A stretch of 64,000 nt of DNA, from assembly GCA_045594885.1 (NCBI GenBank), contig JAZNZJ010000022.1, forward strand, positions 1-64,000, read 5' to 3'. This DNA is from Fimenecus sp045594885 (GTDB lineage: Bacteria; Bacillota; Clostridia; Oscillospirales; Acutalibacteraceae). The position numbers and the translations under genes were made by a program. The notes under the pieces were generated by a model. The model did no database searches. It was not told the origin of the DNA and worked only from the letters and a program-made list of their open reading frames with translations. This document shows positions 1-7,755 of this stretch, piece after piece. Within the stretch, counting starts at the first letter, position 1; the number at the start of each line of letters is the position of its first letter.

Positions 1-758
1 TCCATAAAAGTTCCTTTAAGTATAGAAGAAACACCATCAATTGTCTGAGTGTTTTTATCATATGACAAACTCTCAAACATAAATACAGTTTCTTCATTAA
101 GGAAATTTCGAGGGTCCATATAATATGCTATTGTCTGCGTATTCGCTTGATACCAGCTTTTACCATCAAGAGGTATCCATTTATCATTTCTGAAATCATA
201 AGCACCTTCTTGAGTTGAACGATATGAAATTGGGTAAGTGCCTTGAATCAAACTTGCCTCAAGTGCACCTTCGGCATCTTCGGACAAAACTTCATTCCAT
301 TCGTAGCCCGTATCATAGAAAACAAATTTCCAATTAGGATGTTTTTCGAGAAGTGAATCGATATATTCTTTATATATTTCAGGAACACCTTCAGGCATTG
401 GGTCAGTGTTCACCTTAATTTTTACATAATTTGAAGAAACAAAACCTATTAAAGATGCACCATAGTAATCAAATTGAATTTTGTACCATATTGGATTGTT
501 AGTATCATTATTATCGGAATTTTTAGTTTCAAGCACTGTAACATTATGACCATTATATAACTTTACCTCAGAACCATTGTGCTTGAGTTGACTATTATTA
601 GTACCGGGACCTGTTCGAACTTTTAATGAAGAATCGCCAAGATTATAAACCACACCCTCTTGACTTTGAGCATTTACTTTAAATAAAGTAGCAAAAGAAA
701 AAAGCATAGAAAGACACAAAACTATGGATAAAACTGATTTTAAAGCATTACTTTTCAT
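1..758 (-). CDS. Secreted SH3-domain protein, glucosaminidase-associated family (3' end cut off by window edge)
   Basis: The frame opens at ATG 758 behind AGGAGTG and runs off the left edge, giving 252 visible residues. An N-terminal signal peptide (residues about 1-30, hydrophobic core LSIVLCLSMLFSFATLF) indicates export. Residues about 37-100 read like a bacterial SH3 domain (LKVRTGPGTNN near the start). The next part contains EIYKEYIDSLLEKHPNW, YRSTQEGAYD and YYMDPRNFLNEETVF, phrases typical of clostridial SH3 proteins that carry an N-acetylglucosaminidase domain further downstream. That catalytic domain would lie outside the window and is not seen. The likely role is peptidoglycan binding or remodelling at the cell surface. 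It has its own promoter at 791-819. Confidence 0.75.
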   Translation of the reverse strand, partial: MKSNALKSVLSIVLCLSMLFSFATLFKVNAQSQEGVVYNLGDSSLKVRTGPGTNNSQLKHNGSEVKLYNGHNVTVLETKNSDNNDTNNPIWYKIQFDYYGASLIGFVSSNYVKIKVNTDPMPEGVPEIYKEYIDSLLEKHPNWKFVFYDTGYEWNEVLSEDAEGALEASLIQGTYPISYRSTQEGAYDFRNDKWIPLDGKSWYQANTQTIAYYMDPRNFLNEETVFMFESLSYDKNTQTIDGVSSILKGTFM

Positions 759-790
759 TTCGCCACTCCTTGTTAAAATATTTCTATTAT

Positions 791-819
791 ATTCTAACAA
801 AAATGACATAAATCGTCAA
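791..819 (-). promoter_or_regulatory. Sigma-A type promoter of the SH3 protein gene
   Basis: On the minus strand TTGACG (814-819) and TAGAAT (791-796) are separated by exactly 17 bp, with a TG just upstream of the -10 box. The start codon lies about 33 bp downstream of the -10 box, so the leader is short. Confidence 0.6.
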
Positions 820-850
820 GTAACCATATAATTCCAAAGCTTTTTTAATT

Positions 851-1945
851 TCATAATTCATTATAAATATGTGATGCTGAGTAAAATGAGAATGAGTTTA
901 TTCCGTTAGTTTTTAAAAAGCCAATTTGTCTTTGTATTATATCCGAATTATCTATCCATTCATTTTTCCCACTACCTGCATATATATCTTCTTCTCCACA
1001 TTTATATAAAGCGAGTCCCACAATAAGTTTATTTTTATTTTCAATAATATTTAGCCATTCCATTACAGTGTCTTCGAATGGCATTGTTTCGTGCTCAAAT
1101 CCATAATATATTTGTGGGATAATATAGTCAACAAATCCATCATTATTACACCAATAAAATACGTCTGCATAATATTCATTGATATTTTTGTCTATGTCCC
1201 CCGTCGGACTAATTGAAAAAACTATTTCATCATTAAATTTTTTTACAGTTTTATAAACTGCACCAATTAAAGAGTTCACTGCACTTGTTCTAAACTCTTT
1301 TTCACTTACTCCGGAATTTTCATATAAATAATCTTTAAAGTCAACTTGTGGGTAAAAATAATCATCAAAATGTATTCCGTCAACATCATAATTATTCAAT
1401 ATCTCTTTAATGCCCGATATTATATGGTTCTGCACTAAAGAAGAAGCCGGATTATAGTATAAAATATCTTCAGACTGAATTAAATGTATGGGGTCATTAT
1501 TCAATAAATCTATTGCAAAGGAATTTTTTTTACAAGTTTCAATTGACAATCTGTATGGATTTATCCAAGCATGTAGCCTCATATCTTCTTTGTGACATTT
1601 TTCAATAAAGATTTTTAAAATATCATAGTCAAACTCTTTAACAGGACAATAAATACTCAATGGAAAAATATCAGATTTATATAATGCATCATCAAAAGCC
1701 CGTACATGTAAAAAAATTGTGTTAACACCATATTGTTTTAAAATTCTGACTATATTAATAATTTTTTCTTCTAACGATTTCAAATCATCACAGGAATTGA
1801 TAATTTCAAAAATCTCGTAATAGCTTATCCAAGTACCAATTAAATCATTATTTTCATATAACGCATTTTCATTTTGTTCAACATGAACGCAAGAGTTTAA
1901 AAGTATGCTTATTATTAAAAATATAATTACCAAAATTTTTTTCAT
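851..1945 (-). CDS. GHL10-family (DUF187) glycosidase-like lipoprotein
   Basis: The 364-residue protein starts at ATG 1945 behind AGGAG. It has a lipoprotein signal peptide ending in LLNSC (lipidated Cys19). The body matches the glycosyl-hydrolase-like 10 family: GTWISYYE at the start of the barrel, NTIFLHVRAFDDALY, HAWINPYRLS and DGIHFDDYFYPQ, the last with an Asp-Asp pair expected in the active-site cleft. Family members are surface TIM-barrel proteins thought to act on glycans, possibly peptidoglycan; the substrate is not proven. It sits downstream of the PerR gene in the opposite orientation and upstream of the SH3 cell-wall protein. No clear terminator follows it. Confidence 0.8.
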   Translation of the reverse strand: MKKILVIIFLIISILLNSCVHVEQNENALYENNDLIGTWISYYEIFEIINSCDDLKSLEEKIINIVRILKQYGVNTIFLHVRAFDDALYKSDIFPLSIYCPVKEFDYDILKIFIEKCHKEDMRLHAWINPYRLSIETCKKNSFAIDLLNNDPIHLIQSEDILYYNPASSLVQNHIISGIKEILNNYDVDGIHFDDYFYPQVDFKDYLYENSGVSEKEFRTSAVNSLIGAVYKTVKKFNDEIVFSISPTGDIDKNINEYYADVFYWCNNDGFVDYIIPQIYYGFEHETMPFEDTVMEWLNIIENKNKLIVGLALYKCGEEDIYAGSGKNEWIDNSDIIQRQIGFLKTNGINSFSFYSASHIYNEL

Positions 1946-1973
1946 TTTTTCTCCTACTTTTTTATAAAATTAC

Positions 1974-2001
1974 TTGACTTTTTAAATTTATATGATAAAA
2001 T
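1974..2001 (+). promoter_or_regulatory. Promoter of the Fur/PerR-type regulator gene
   Basis: TTGACT (1974-1979) and TAAAAT (1996-2001) are separated by 16 bp. The palindromic operator begins 2 bp downstream of the -10 box, so a bound repressor would cover the transcription start. Confidence 0.6.
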
Positions 2002-2003
2002 AT

Positions 2004-2024
2004 AAACAGTAATCATTACTGTTT
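2004..2024 (+). promoter_or_regulatory. Palindromic Fur/PerR-type operator
   Basis: AAACAGTAAT and ATTACTGTTT are perfect inverted 10-bp half-sites around a single central C. The core TAAT-N-ATTA is the heart of the known PerR box. It lies between the -10 box and the start codon of the regulator gene, which implies autoregulation and probable control of the downstream rubrerythrin. Confidence 0.75.
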
Positions 2025-2037
2025 AGGCGGTGGTAAT

Positions 2038-2409
2038 ATGGAAATTAAGAGAAAGAGTAAGCAACGTGACGCAATAATTGCTGAACTTAAATCACGTTAT
2101 GACCACCCTACTGCCATGGAATTGTATTTATCTGTAAAAGAGACTATTCCTAATTTAAGCCTTGGTACTCTTTACAGAAATCTTTCACAGCTTGAGGAAT
2201 GTGGTGAAATTATTAAAATACCCGATGGTACGCAGGACCGCTTTGACGGGAACCCCACTCCCCACGCACATTTTAAATGCAATGGCTGTGGTAAAGTGTA
2301 TGATATAAGTACATCAAATGATTACTTAAAAAACTACGATGACGAAAATATAAGTCAAATTTACGGTTATAGTTTAATACTTTTTGGAAAATGCAAAAGT
2401 TGCAACTGA
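2038..2409 (+). CDS. perR: Fur-family transcriptional repressor, PerR-like
   Basis: This is a 123-residue winged-helix metalloregulator. The N-terminal half carries the Fur DNA-binding domain (HPTAMELY, SLGTLYRNLSQLEE). The C-terminal half has the metal region HAHFKCNGCGKVYD and a final CKSC, giving the two CxxC pairs of the structural zinc site. In this family Fe/Mn-loaded protein represses peroxide-defence genes. A palindromic operator lies immediately upstream (2004-2024) and a rubrerythrin gene 40 bp downstream, as in the PerR-reverse rubrerythrin regulon of Clostridium acetobutylicum. The PerR assignment rests on this context and the operator core; Fur or Zur specificity cannot be excluded from sequence alone. 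Confidence 0.85.
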   Translation: MEIKRKSKQRDAIIAELKSRYDHPTAMELYLSVKETIPNLSLGTLYRNLSQLEECGEIIKIPDGTQDRFDGNPTPHAHFKCNGCGKVYDISTSNDYLKNYDDENISQIYGYSLILFGKCKSCN

Positions 2410-2449
2410 TACCGTTTTAATATTTAAATTATTTTTGGAGGAAAAATTT

Positions 2450-2995
2450 ATGAAAAAATTTGTATGTTCAGTTTGTGGTTATGTTCACGAAGGAGATTCA
2501 GCTCCTGAAAGATGCCCACAGTGTAAGGTTCCTGCTGACAAGTTTAATGAAATTAAAGAAGATGAAAGAACTTGGGCTGCAGAACACGTTGTAGGTGTTG
2601 CTCAGGGTGTACGTGAAGACATCATTATGGACCTTCGTGCAAACTTTGAAGGTGAATGCTCAGAAGTTGGTATGTACCTTGCAATGGCAAGAGTTGCTCA
2701 CCGTGAGGGTTATCCTGAAATTGGTCTTTATTGGGAAAAAGCAGCTTATGAAGAAGCAGAACATGCTGCTAAATTTGCAGAGCTTCTTGGTGAAGTTGTA
2801 ACGGATAGCACAAAGAAAAATCTCGAAATGAGAGTTGATGCTGAAAACGGCGCAACTGCAGGTAAATTTGACCTTGCAAAACGTGCAAAGGAACTCGGTC
2901 TTGACGCAATTCATGATACAGTTCACGAAATGGCACGTGATGAAGCAAGACACGGTAAGGCATTTGAAGGTCTTCTTAAGAGATATTTTGGTTAA
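2450..2995 (+). CDS. rbr: Reverse rubrerythrin (NADH peroxidase component)
   Basis: The 181-residue start at ATG 2450 is chosen because GGAGG precedes it at a good distance; the frame is open further upstream but without a ribosome site. The rubredoxin-like [FeS4] module is at the N terminus (Cys6, Cys9, Cys22, Cys25), followed by a ferritin-like four-helix domain with diiron ligands in EEAEHAAKF and DEARHGKAF. This order is the reverse of classical rubrerythrin and is typical of clostridial enzymes that reduce H2O2 and O2 in the cytoplasm. It probably shares a transcript with the PerR-like gene and is followed by a strong terminator. Confidence 0.95.
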   Translation: MKKFVCSVCGYVHEGDSAPERCPQCKVPADKFNEIKEDERTWAAEHVVGVAQGVREDIIMDLRANFEGECSEVGMYLAMARVAHREGYPEIGLYWEKAAYEEAEHAAKFAELLGEVVTDSTKKNLEMRVDAENGATAGKFDLAKRAKELGLDAIHDTVHEMARDEARHGKAFEGLLKRYFG

Positions 2996-3009
2996 TATTT
3001 AAAAAATTT

Positions 3010-3036
3010 AGGAGGGTTAATCACCCTCCTTTTTTT
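3010..3036. terminator. Bidirectional rho-independent terminator between rbr and spoVM
   Basis: AGGAGGGT (3010-3017) pairs with ACCCTCCT (3023-3030) around a 5-nt loop. A run of T follows on the plus strand and an A/T-rich tract on the minus strand. It closes rbr and, from the other side, the spoVM operon. Confidence 0.85.
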
Positions 3037-3121
3037 ATTCTATGTCCACTTTCTTTATTCCAAATATTTTTCTTAAAATTCCACCTATGAGTTTTGGACT
3101 CTTTACTACAACCACTTTCAA
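3035..3121 (-). CDS. spoVM: SpoVM, coat-anchoring sporulation peptide
   Basis: This 28-codon gene starts at TTG 3121 behind GGGAGG. The peptide matches B. subtilis SpoVM (26 aa) at the defining positions: Lys2, Lys7, Pro9, Lys10, Gly13-Gly14-Ile15, Arg17, Gly21 and Asp26. In the known protein an amphipathic helix with Pro9 recognises the positively curved forespore membrane, recruits the SpoIVA coat ATPase and is an FtsH substrate. It follows thiN, as in B. subtilis, after one small gene. It is the last gene of the long minus-strand cluster and ends at a bidirectional terminator. Because of its size and TTG start it would be missed by most gene callers. Expression in the mother cell is expected but no sigma-E promoter was identified. 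Confidence 0.85.
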   Translation of the reverse strand: MKVVVVKSPKLIGGILRKIFGIKKVDIE

Positions 3122-3134
3122 TTAAGTTGCCTCC

Positions 3135-3284
3135 CTATTTCTTGCAGAGGGCAGCACCGCAACACACCAAAGACATTGCAAGTATTATAATTACTGCCTT
3201 TTGGGGAAGAATCAATGAAATCAATAATCCAAGCCCAAGTGTTACAAATATAATACCAAATGAATTATTATGCTTTCTTCCCAT
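3135..3284 (-). CDS. Small hydrophobic membrane protein (49 aa) between thiN and spoVM
   Basis: ATG 3284 follows AGGGGG with 7 nt between. The product begins MGRKHNNSFG, has two hydrophobic stretches (IIFVTLGLGLLISLIL and VIIILAMSLVCCGAAL) separated by PQK, and ends CKK. It could form a two-helix hairpin in the membrane. The stop lies 13 bp before the spoVM start, so the two are probably cotranslated. I do not recognise a named family. Its position beside spoVM suggests, but does not show, a sporulation or envelope role. The ribosome site is part of a strong hairpin (3292-3330). Confidence 0.65.
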   Translation of the reverse strand: MGRKHNNSFGIIFVTLGLGLLISLILPQKAVIIILAMSLVCCGAALCKK

Positions 3285-3291
3285 AAAACAA

Positions 3292-3330
3292 CCCCCTGCC
3301 TATGTATTTTACTACATTATACGCAGGGGG
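3292..3330 (-). promoter_or_regulatory. Hairpin after thiN: attenuator/terminator or RBS-masking structure
   Basis: On the minus strand CCCCCTGC (3323-3330) pairs perfectly with GCAGGGGG (3292-3299). Inner pairing between ATGTA and TACAT strengthens it. The 3' arm contains the ribosome binding site of the 49-aa gene, and TTGTTTT follows the stem. It can act as a partial terminator of the thiN operon or as a translational mask for the small gene. Confidence 0.6.
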
Positions 3331-3340
3331 AATTTTTGTG

Positions 3341-3979
3341 TTACATATTTGTTTCTACAATTACCAAAGTACCTGACTTTACAGAAATTTCACCAAAGTC
3401 GTCAATAATATCATTACTTGTGCCCAATGCACAATTGTATGGGTCAAGAGTATAGTCAAATAAGGGATAATGAAATCCTTTAAGTGTTACTCCGAAAGCC
3501 TTGTCTCCATAAGCAAACACAGATATTTGCTGATTATCATTATATGGTATTTTAATTGACGAATTTGTTATGCATCTAAAAGTATGTGTTTTATCAATTA
3601 TTTCGAAGTATATTCCGTTTCGTGATGCAGATGACATCAATGATATGTTAGCGAAAGTATGTTCAAACCTGCCACCCGTACCTCCAAAAAGGACAAAGCA
3701 TTTGTACCCAAGCTTTATGCCCTCATAATAAGCCGCTACGGTATCTGTAACATCTTTTTCTACGGGAAGTGTAATCTTACTCATATTTTCGGGAATAGCC
3801 TTTATAGAGTCAAAATCGCCAATTAATAGGTCGGGAGTAATTTCTGCCGATTTGATATAATCATAGCCACTGTCTGCACAGATAATAAAATCATTTTTAA
3901 TATCAATATGATTTCGCAAAAACTTTGCGTCACAGTCACCGCCGCCAACAATAACACATCTATTCTTTAAAGTTCCCAT
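3341..3979 (-). CDS. thiN: Thiamine pyrophosphokinase
   Basis: The 212-residue enzyme transfers pyrophosphate from ATP to thiamine, giving thiamine diphosphate. Family motifs are visible: GGGDCDAKFL and ADSGYDYI near the N terminus, LLIGDFDSIK, EKDVTDTVAAY and FGGTGGRFEHTFANI, which build the nucleotide and metal site. The start at ATG 3979 overlaps the end of rsgA by 13 bp and uses AAGGA inside rsgA, so translation is coupled. B. subtilis has rpe between rsgA and thiN; here the two are adjacent. Confidence 0.93.
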   Translation of the reverse strand: MGTLKNRCVIVGGGDCDAKFLRNHIDIKNDFIICADSGYDYIKSAEITPDLLIGDFDSIKAIPENMSKITLPVEKDVTDTVAAYYEGIKLGYKCFVLFGGTGGRFEHTFANISLMSSASRNGIYFEIIDKTHTFRCITNSSIKIPYNDNQQISVFAYGDKAFGVTLKGFHYPLFDYTLDPYNCALGTSNDIIDDFGEISVKSGTLVIVETNM

Positions 3980-4851
3980 TCTTTTATTTCCTTTGCAATG
4001 TTATACATAGAAATGTAATTCTCGTGTCTCGTCTTACTGATTATCCCATTTTCAACAGCTTCACAAATTTTACAACCCTTATCATTGATATGAGCACAGG
4101 AAGTGAATTTACAGTCACCTAAAAATTGTCTGAATTCCCTGAAACAATAAGGTAATTCATCTTTTTTTATTATTTCTATTCTTTCAAGGTCAAATGATGA
4201 AAATCCTGGAGTGTCAATTACATATCCGCCACAAACTTTAAATAATTGGGCTTGTCTTGTAGTGTGACGTCCCCTACCAAGTTTATCACTTATTGCACCT
4301 GTTGAAAGATTTAGAGAATGGTCAAGCTTATTCAGCAAAGTTGTTTTACCAACACCCGAATTGCCCGTAAAGGCATTTATATTGTCTTTCATTAGTAATT
4401 TTATTGTTTCTATATCTTCATTCGATTTTACAGAAATCACTTTAATGCCGGTATTTTTATATACTTCTTCAATTTCATAAGATGATTTCAAATCAGTTTT
4501 AGAAATAACAATAATCGGTTCAATACCTTTATGTTCAGCAACCGCAATAAGTTTATCAACGACTAAAAAATTAGGTTTTGGTTCAACAGTCGAAATAACA
4601 ATAATTAAATTATCAATATTTGCAACCGGCGGACGTATTAAAGAATTTTTACGTTCACTAATCGTATCAATGGTATTTTCAGCACCTACATTGATTGAAA
4701 TAGTGACATAATCACCAACTAATGGTGTTATTCTATTCTTTCTAAACACACCTCGTGCTTTACATTCATACACCATATCGGCGACTTCAACATAGTAGAA
4801 GCCGCCAATACCTTTTGTAATTATTCCATTTAAATTCTTCATATTATTCAA
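3967..4851 (-). CDS. rsgA: Ribosome small-subunit GTPase RsgA (CpgA/YloQ)
   Basis: This circularly permuted GTPase helps late 30S assembly. An OB-fold occupies about residues 1-70. The G4 motif (ISKTDL) comes before the P-loop (GNSGVGKTTLLN) and G3 (DTPGFSSF), the hallmark permutation. A C-terminal zinc knuckle has the pattern C-x6-C-x-H-x5-C. The start is uncertain: TTG 4851 lies 13 nt from GAGGAG, and ATG 4842 is farther away. Either start overlaps or abuts the end of prkC. In B. subtilis the homologue is phosphorylated by PrkC, which fits the neighbourhood. Confidence 0.95.
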   Translation of the reverse strand: MNNMKNLNGIITKGIGGFYYVEVADMVYECKARGVFRKNRITPLVGDYVTISINVGAENTIDTISERKNSLIRPPVANIDNLIIVISTVEPKPNFLVVDKLIAVAEHKGIEPIIVISKTDLKSSYEIEEVYKNTGIKVISVKSNEDIETIKLLMKDNINAFTGNSGVGKTTLLNKLDHSLNLSTGAISDKLGRGRHTTRQAQLFKVCGGYVIDTPGFSSFDLERIEIIKKDELPYCFREFRQFLGDCKFTSCAHINDKGCKICEAVENGIISKTRHENYISMYNIAKEIKEWEL

Positions 4852-7003
4852 CAGTTTCTGCAGGCTCCTCTGCCGGTCCTGTACTTATTGTAAGAATAAT
4901 CTTTGTACTTGTAGGAATTTTTGTAATACTGTCAGATGCAGGACTCTGTGAAATAACATTACCTGCAACGATTGAATCACTTGACTCCTCTATAAAATCA
5001 ATGTTATAAAATCCGGCAGCATTCAATTGGTTAATTGCGTCATTTTTGGATTTATTGACAACATCAATTAAAGTTTCTTTCTGCTCAAAAGGAATAATTT
5101 CAACTTCACTTTTAACTGCGGGTACTTGTGTGAAGTCAATTTTTCCCTTTTGTACCGGATTATCATCAATTGTTATAGTGTAAACATTTTCTGCACCGGT
5201 ACCTTTAATATTATATACTTTTTGAGCACCATCAAGTAATAATTCGTTTGATGTGAAATAGAGCTCACTATTTACATAAATTTTAAGAATACCTGTTTTA
5301 TTTATGTTAGGTAAATCAACTGTTACATCAACAGAATTTTCTTCAGGAATACCATTGCTGATTTCAATATTAATTTTTGAACCAATCGGTACTTTTTTGT
5401 CTTTTTCGACACTTTGGGTTACAACCATACCTGCCTCAAGTGAGCTGTTAACCTCTTTGACGGTGCCAAGTTCAAGTTCTGCTGCAATGAGCAATTGTTC
5501 AGCAACCTCTTTACTACAACCAACAAGTTCGGGCACAGAAGTAGTGTCTTGTTTATCTGTAGCAATATAGATTTTAACATCAGTTCCAATTTTTACTGTT
5601 GAACCAACTTCGGGTTCTGTTTTAATAACAATTCCGGGAGCGACTTTATCAGAATACTCAAGAATTGGTGTAGCAATCAATCCACGAGATGTCAAAAACT
5701 CTTTTGCTTGGTCTTCGGTCATACCCAAAAGTGAGTTGTCAAGTACTATACCATTTTTCTGAACAATTGTGAGTACAACTACATCACCTTTTTTAATCTT
5801 GTCACCAGCAGAAGGATTCTGTTCAAGTATAGCACCATTATCTAAGGTTGAATTCTCAACAAATTCTAATTCGAATGTATATTTATCATCGTAATCTTTG
5901 TTATTTTCAATCTGGTCGTAATAATTAAGACCAACAAAATTTTCAACCTCAATTTTTTTGTTACCTACACCGATAAAAATTGCAGATATTATTATAATGA
6001 GTGCAACTACACCTGCGATTGCCCCTAACATAATTGCAGTAGTTTTATTGATAGGTTTAGATTCATTCTGATTATTATCTTGATTTTGTCTTACACCACC
6101 ACGTGCATTTGAATCAGTTCTCACAAACTTTGTAGGCTCTTGGTCAACAAAATAAGTATAATTGAATTTAACCGCAGGATTTCTTTTAAATTCATTTATA
6201 TCCATTAACATTTCGGCGGCAGAGCGGTATCTGTCACTTGGATTTTTCTGCATTGCACGAATTGTGATTTGTTCAAGTCCCAAAGGAATTGATGGAACAA
6301 TCTCTCTTGGACGTTTTGGGTCCTGTTGAAGCTGCATTATTGCAACAGATACAGCACTATCTGACTGGAATGGTAATTGTCCTGTAAGCATTTCATACAT
6401 AACGACACCAACAGAATAAATGTCAGCCTTATCATCAGTCATTTCCCCTCTTGCTTGTTCGGGACTAATGTAATGAACAGAACCAATTGCATTTTCAGAT
6501 GTAGATTTATTATCAAGACGGCTGAATCTTGCAATACCAAAATCAGTAACTTTTATTGTTCCGTCTTGTAAAAGCATAATGTTTTGAGGTTTAATATCCT
6601 GATGAACAATGCCTTTATCATGAGCATGCTGTAATGCGGCAAGAATTTGCCCCATAAAATGAACTGCTTCTTTCCAGTTTACAACACCTTGCTGTTCAAT
6701 ATATTCCTTTAACGTTATACCGTCAACATACTCCATAACAATATACTGAAGTCTATCGCCAAAACTAACATTAAAAACACGAACAATATTCGGATGAGAA
6801 AGAACAGAAATTGCTTTAGATTCATTCTTGAAACGGCGTTTAAAGTCCTCATTCGTGAGATATTCATCTTTCAAAATCTTTATTGCAACAATTCTGTCAT
6901 CAATGTTGTCATATGCCTTATAAACTACAGCCATTCCGCCAACACCGATAATTTCTCTTATTTCATACCTGCCATCAAGACGCTTACCACAAAAATTATC
7001 CAT
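4844..7003 (-). CDS. prkC: Membrane Ser/Thr protein kinase with PASTA domains (PrkC)
   Basis: The 719-residue start at ATG 7003 lies behind AAGGAG. The cytoplasmic kinase domain spans about residues 12-275: glycine loop GVGGMAVV, ATP-binding Lys42, Glu61, catalytic loop HQDIKPQN (134-141) and DFG 154-156. One transmembrane helix follows at about 323-348. Outside are three consecutive PASTA repeats, a beta-rich insert and a fourth C-terminal PASTA repeat. Such kinases sense muropeptides or lipid II and control growth, cell-wall synthesis and spore germination. The catalytic-loop Arg of HRD is Gln here, so activation-loop control may differ from RD kinases. It is cotranscribed with its phosphatase prpC. 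Confidence 0.95.
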   Translation of the reverse strand: MDNFCGKRLDGRYEIREIIGVGGMAVVYKAYDNIDDRIVAIKILKDEYLTNEDFKRRFKNESKAISVLSHPNIVRVFNVSFGDRLQYIVMEYVDGITLKEYIEQQGVVNWKEAVHFMGQILAALQHAHDKGIVHQDIKPQNIMLLQDGTIKVTDFGIARFSRLDNKSTSENAIGSVHYISPEQARGEMTDDKADIYSVGVVMYEMLTGQLPFQSDSAVSVAIMQLQQDPKRPREIVPSIPLGLEQITIRAMQKNPSDRYRSAAEMLMDINEFKRNPAVKFNYTYFVDQEPTKFVRTDSNARGGVRQNQDNNQNESKPINKTTAIMLGAIAGVVALIIIISAIFIGVGNKKIEVENFVGLNYYDQIENNKDYDDKYTFELEFVENSTLDNGAILEQNPSAGDKIKKGDVVVLTIVQKNGIVLDNSLLGMTEDQAKEFLTSRGLIATPILEYSDKVAPGIVIKTEPEVGSTVKIGTDVKIYIATDKQDTTSVPELVGCSKEVAEQLLIAAELELGTVKEVNSSLEAGMVVTQSVEKDKKVPIGSKINIEISNGIPEENSVDVTVDLPNINKTGILKIYVNSELYFTSNELLLDGAQKVYNIKGTGAENVYTITIDDNPVQKGKIDFTQVPAVKSEVEIIPFEQKETLIDVVNKSKNDAINQLNAAGFYNIDFIEESSDSIVAGNVISQSPASDSITKIPTSTKIILTISTGPAEEPAETVE

Positions 7004-7026
7004 AGTTAATACTCCTTTTTGAATGA

Positions 7027-7755
7027 TTAATGAGAAACAGCAACAACTGTAATATTGTCGCCACCGCCGTTTGAGTTGGCAGTATCAATTAATTTCTCAG
7101 GAAGAATATTAAAATCATATTGTTTTGAAATATCAACAATATGTTCATTCGCAATATAATTAGTTAAACCATCAGTACATATAATCAAAATATCGTTTTC
7201 ATTTATGTCTTCAACATAATAGTCAACCATTAGTTCTTCACCCACACCCAAAGCACGTGTAATAATATTTTTTCTTGGGTCGGACTCAGCTTCTTCAACA
7301 GTAAGTCTTCCGTTGTCAATTAAATCTTGAACAACCGAATGGTCTTTTGTTATTTGATGTAACGAATTACCAGATAAAATATATGCCCTTGAATCGCCTG
7401 CGTGGGCTATACAAGCCGTGCCATCAACAATAATTGTAGCAATTACAGTTGTACCCATACCATTCAATTCGCTTTCAGATATGCTCTTATCATATACCTC
7501 AATATTTGCAGCTGCAATTGCGGAAGCCAATAAGTTTTTCATAGAATTGTAATTCATTCCGTCACGATAATTTAATTCTATTCTCTTTGATATAATTTCT
7601 ACTGCCATTGAACTTGCAAGGTTGCCTGCAGCAGCACCACCCATGCCATCACAAACAACAGCCCAAACAGAATTATCAGATAATTCACCGGTTGCAAAAG
7701 AATCTTGATTACTTTTTCTCTTTAAACCTATATCTGTTTTTGATACAATTTTCAT
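7027..7755 (-). CDS. prpC: PP2C-type Ser/Thr phosphatase (PrpC/Stp)
   Basis: The 242-residue PPM phosphatase reverses PrkC phosphorylation. Metal-binding motifs are clear: RKSNQDSF, VVCDGMGGAAAG, AHAGDSRAYI, ICTDGLTN and the C-terminal GGGDNITVV. It is a soluble cytoplasmic protein of usual length. The ATG at 7755 shares one base with the TAA stop of rlmN (TAATG), which implies coupled translation, and prkC starts 23 bp after its stop. Confidence 0.95.
   Translation of the reverse strand: MKIVSKTDIGLKRKSNQDSFATGELSDNSVWAVVCDGMGGAAAGNLASSMAVEIISKRIELNYRDGMNYNSMKNLLASAIAAANIEVYDKSISESELNGMGTTVIATIIVDGTACIAHAGDSRAYILSGNSLHQITKDHSVVQDLIDNGRLTVEEAESDPRKNIITRALGVGEELMVDYYVEDINENDILIICTDGLTNYIANEHIVDISKQYDFNILPEKLIDTANSNGGGDNITVVAVSH

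Noticed and set aside
2595..2963. Several overlapping frames inside rbr on both strands
   Set aside because: All are shadows of the rubrerythrin gene, which has clear motifs and a ribosome site.
3094..3408. 104-codon plus-strand frame across the spoVM region
   Set aside because: No ribosome site, no family resemblance, and it lies antisense to spoVM, the 49-aa gene and the end of thiN.
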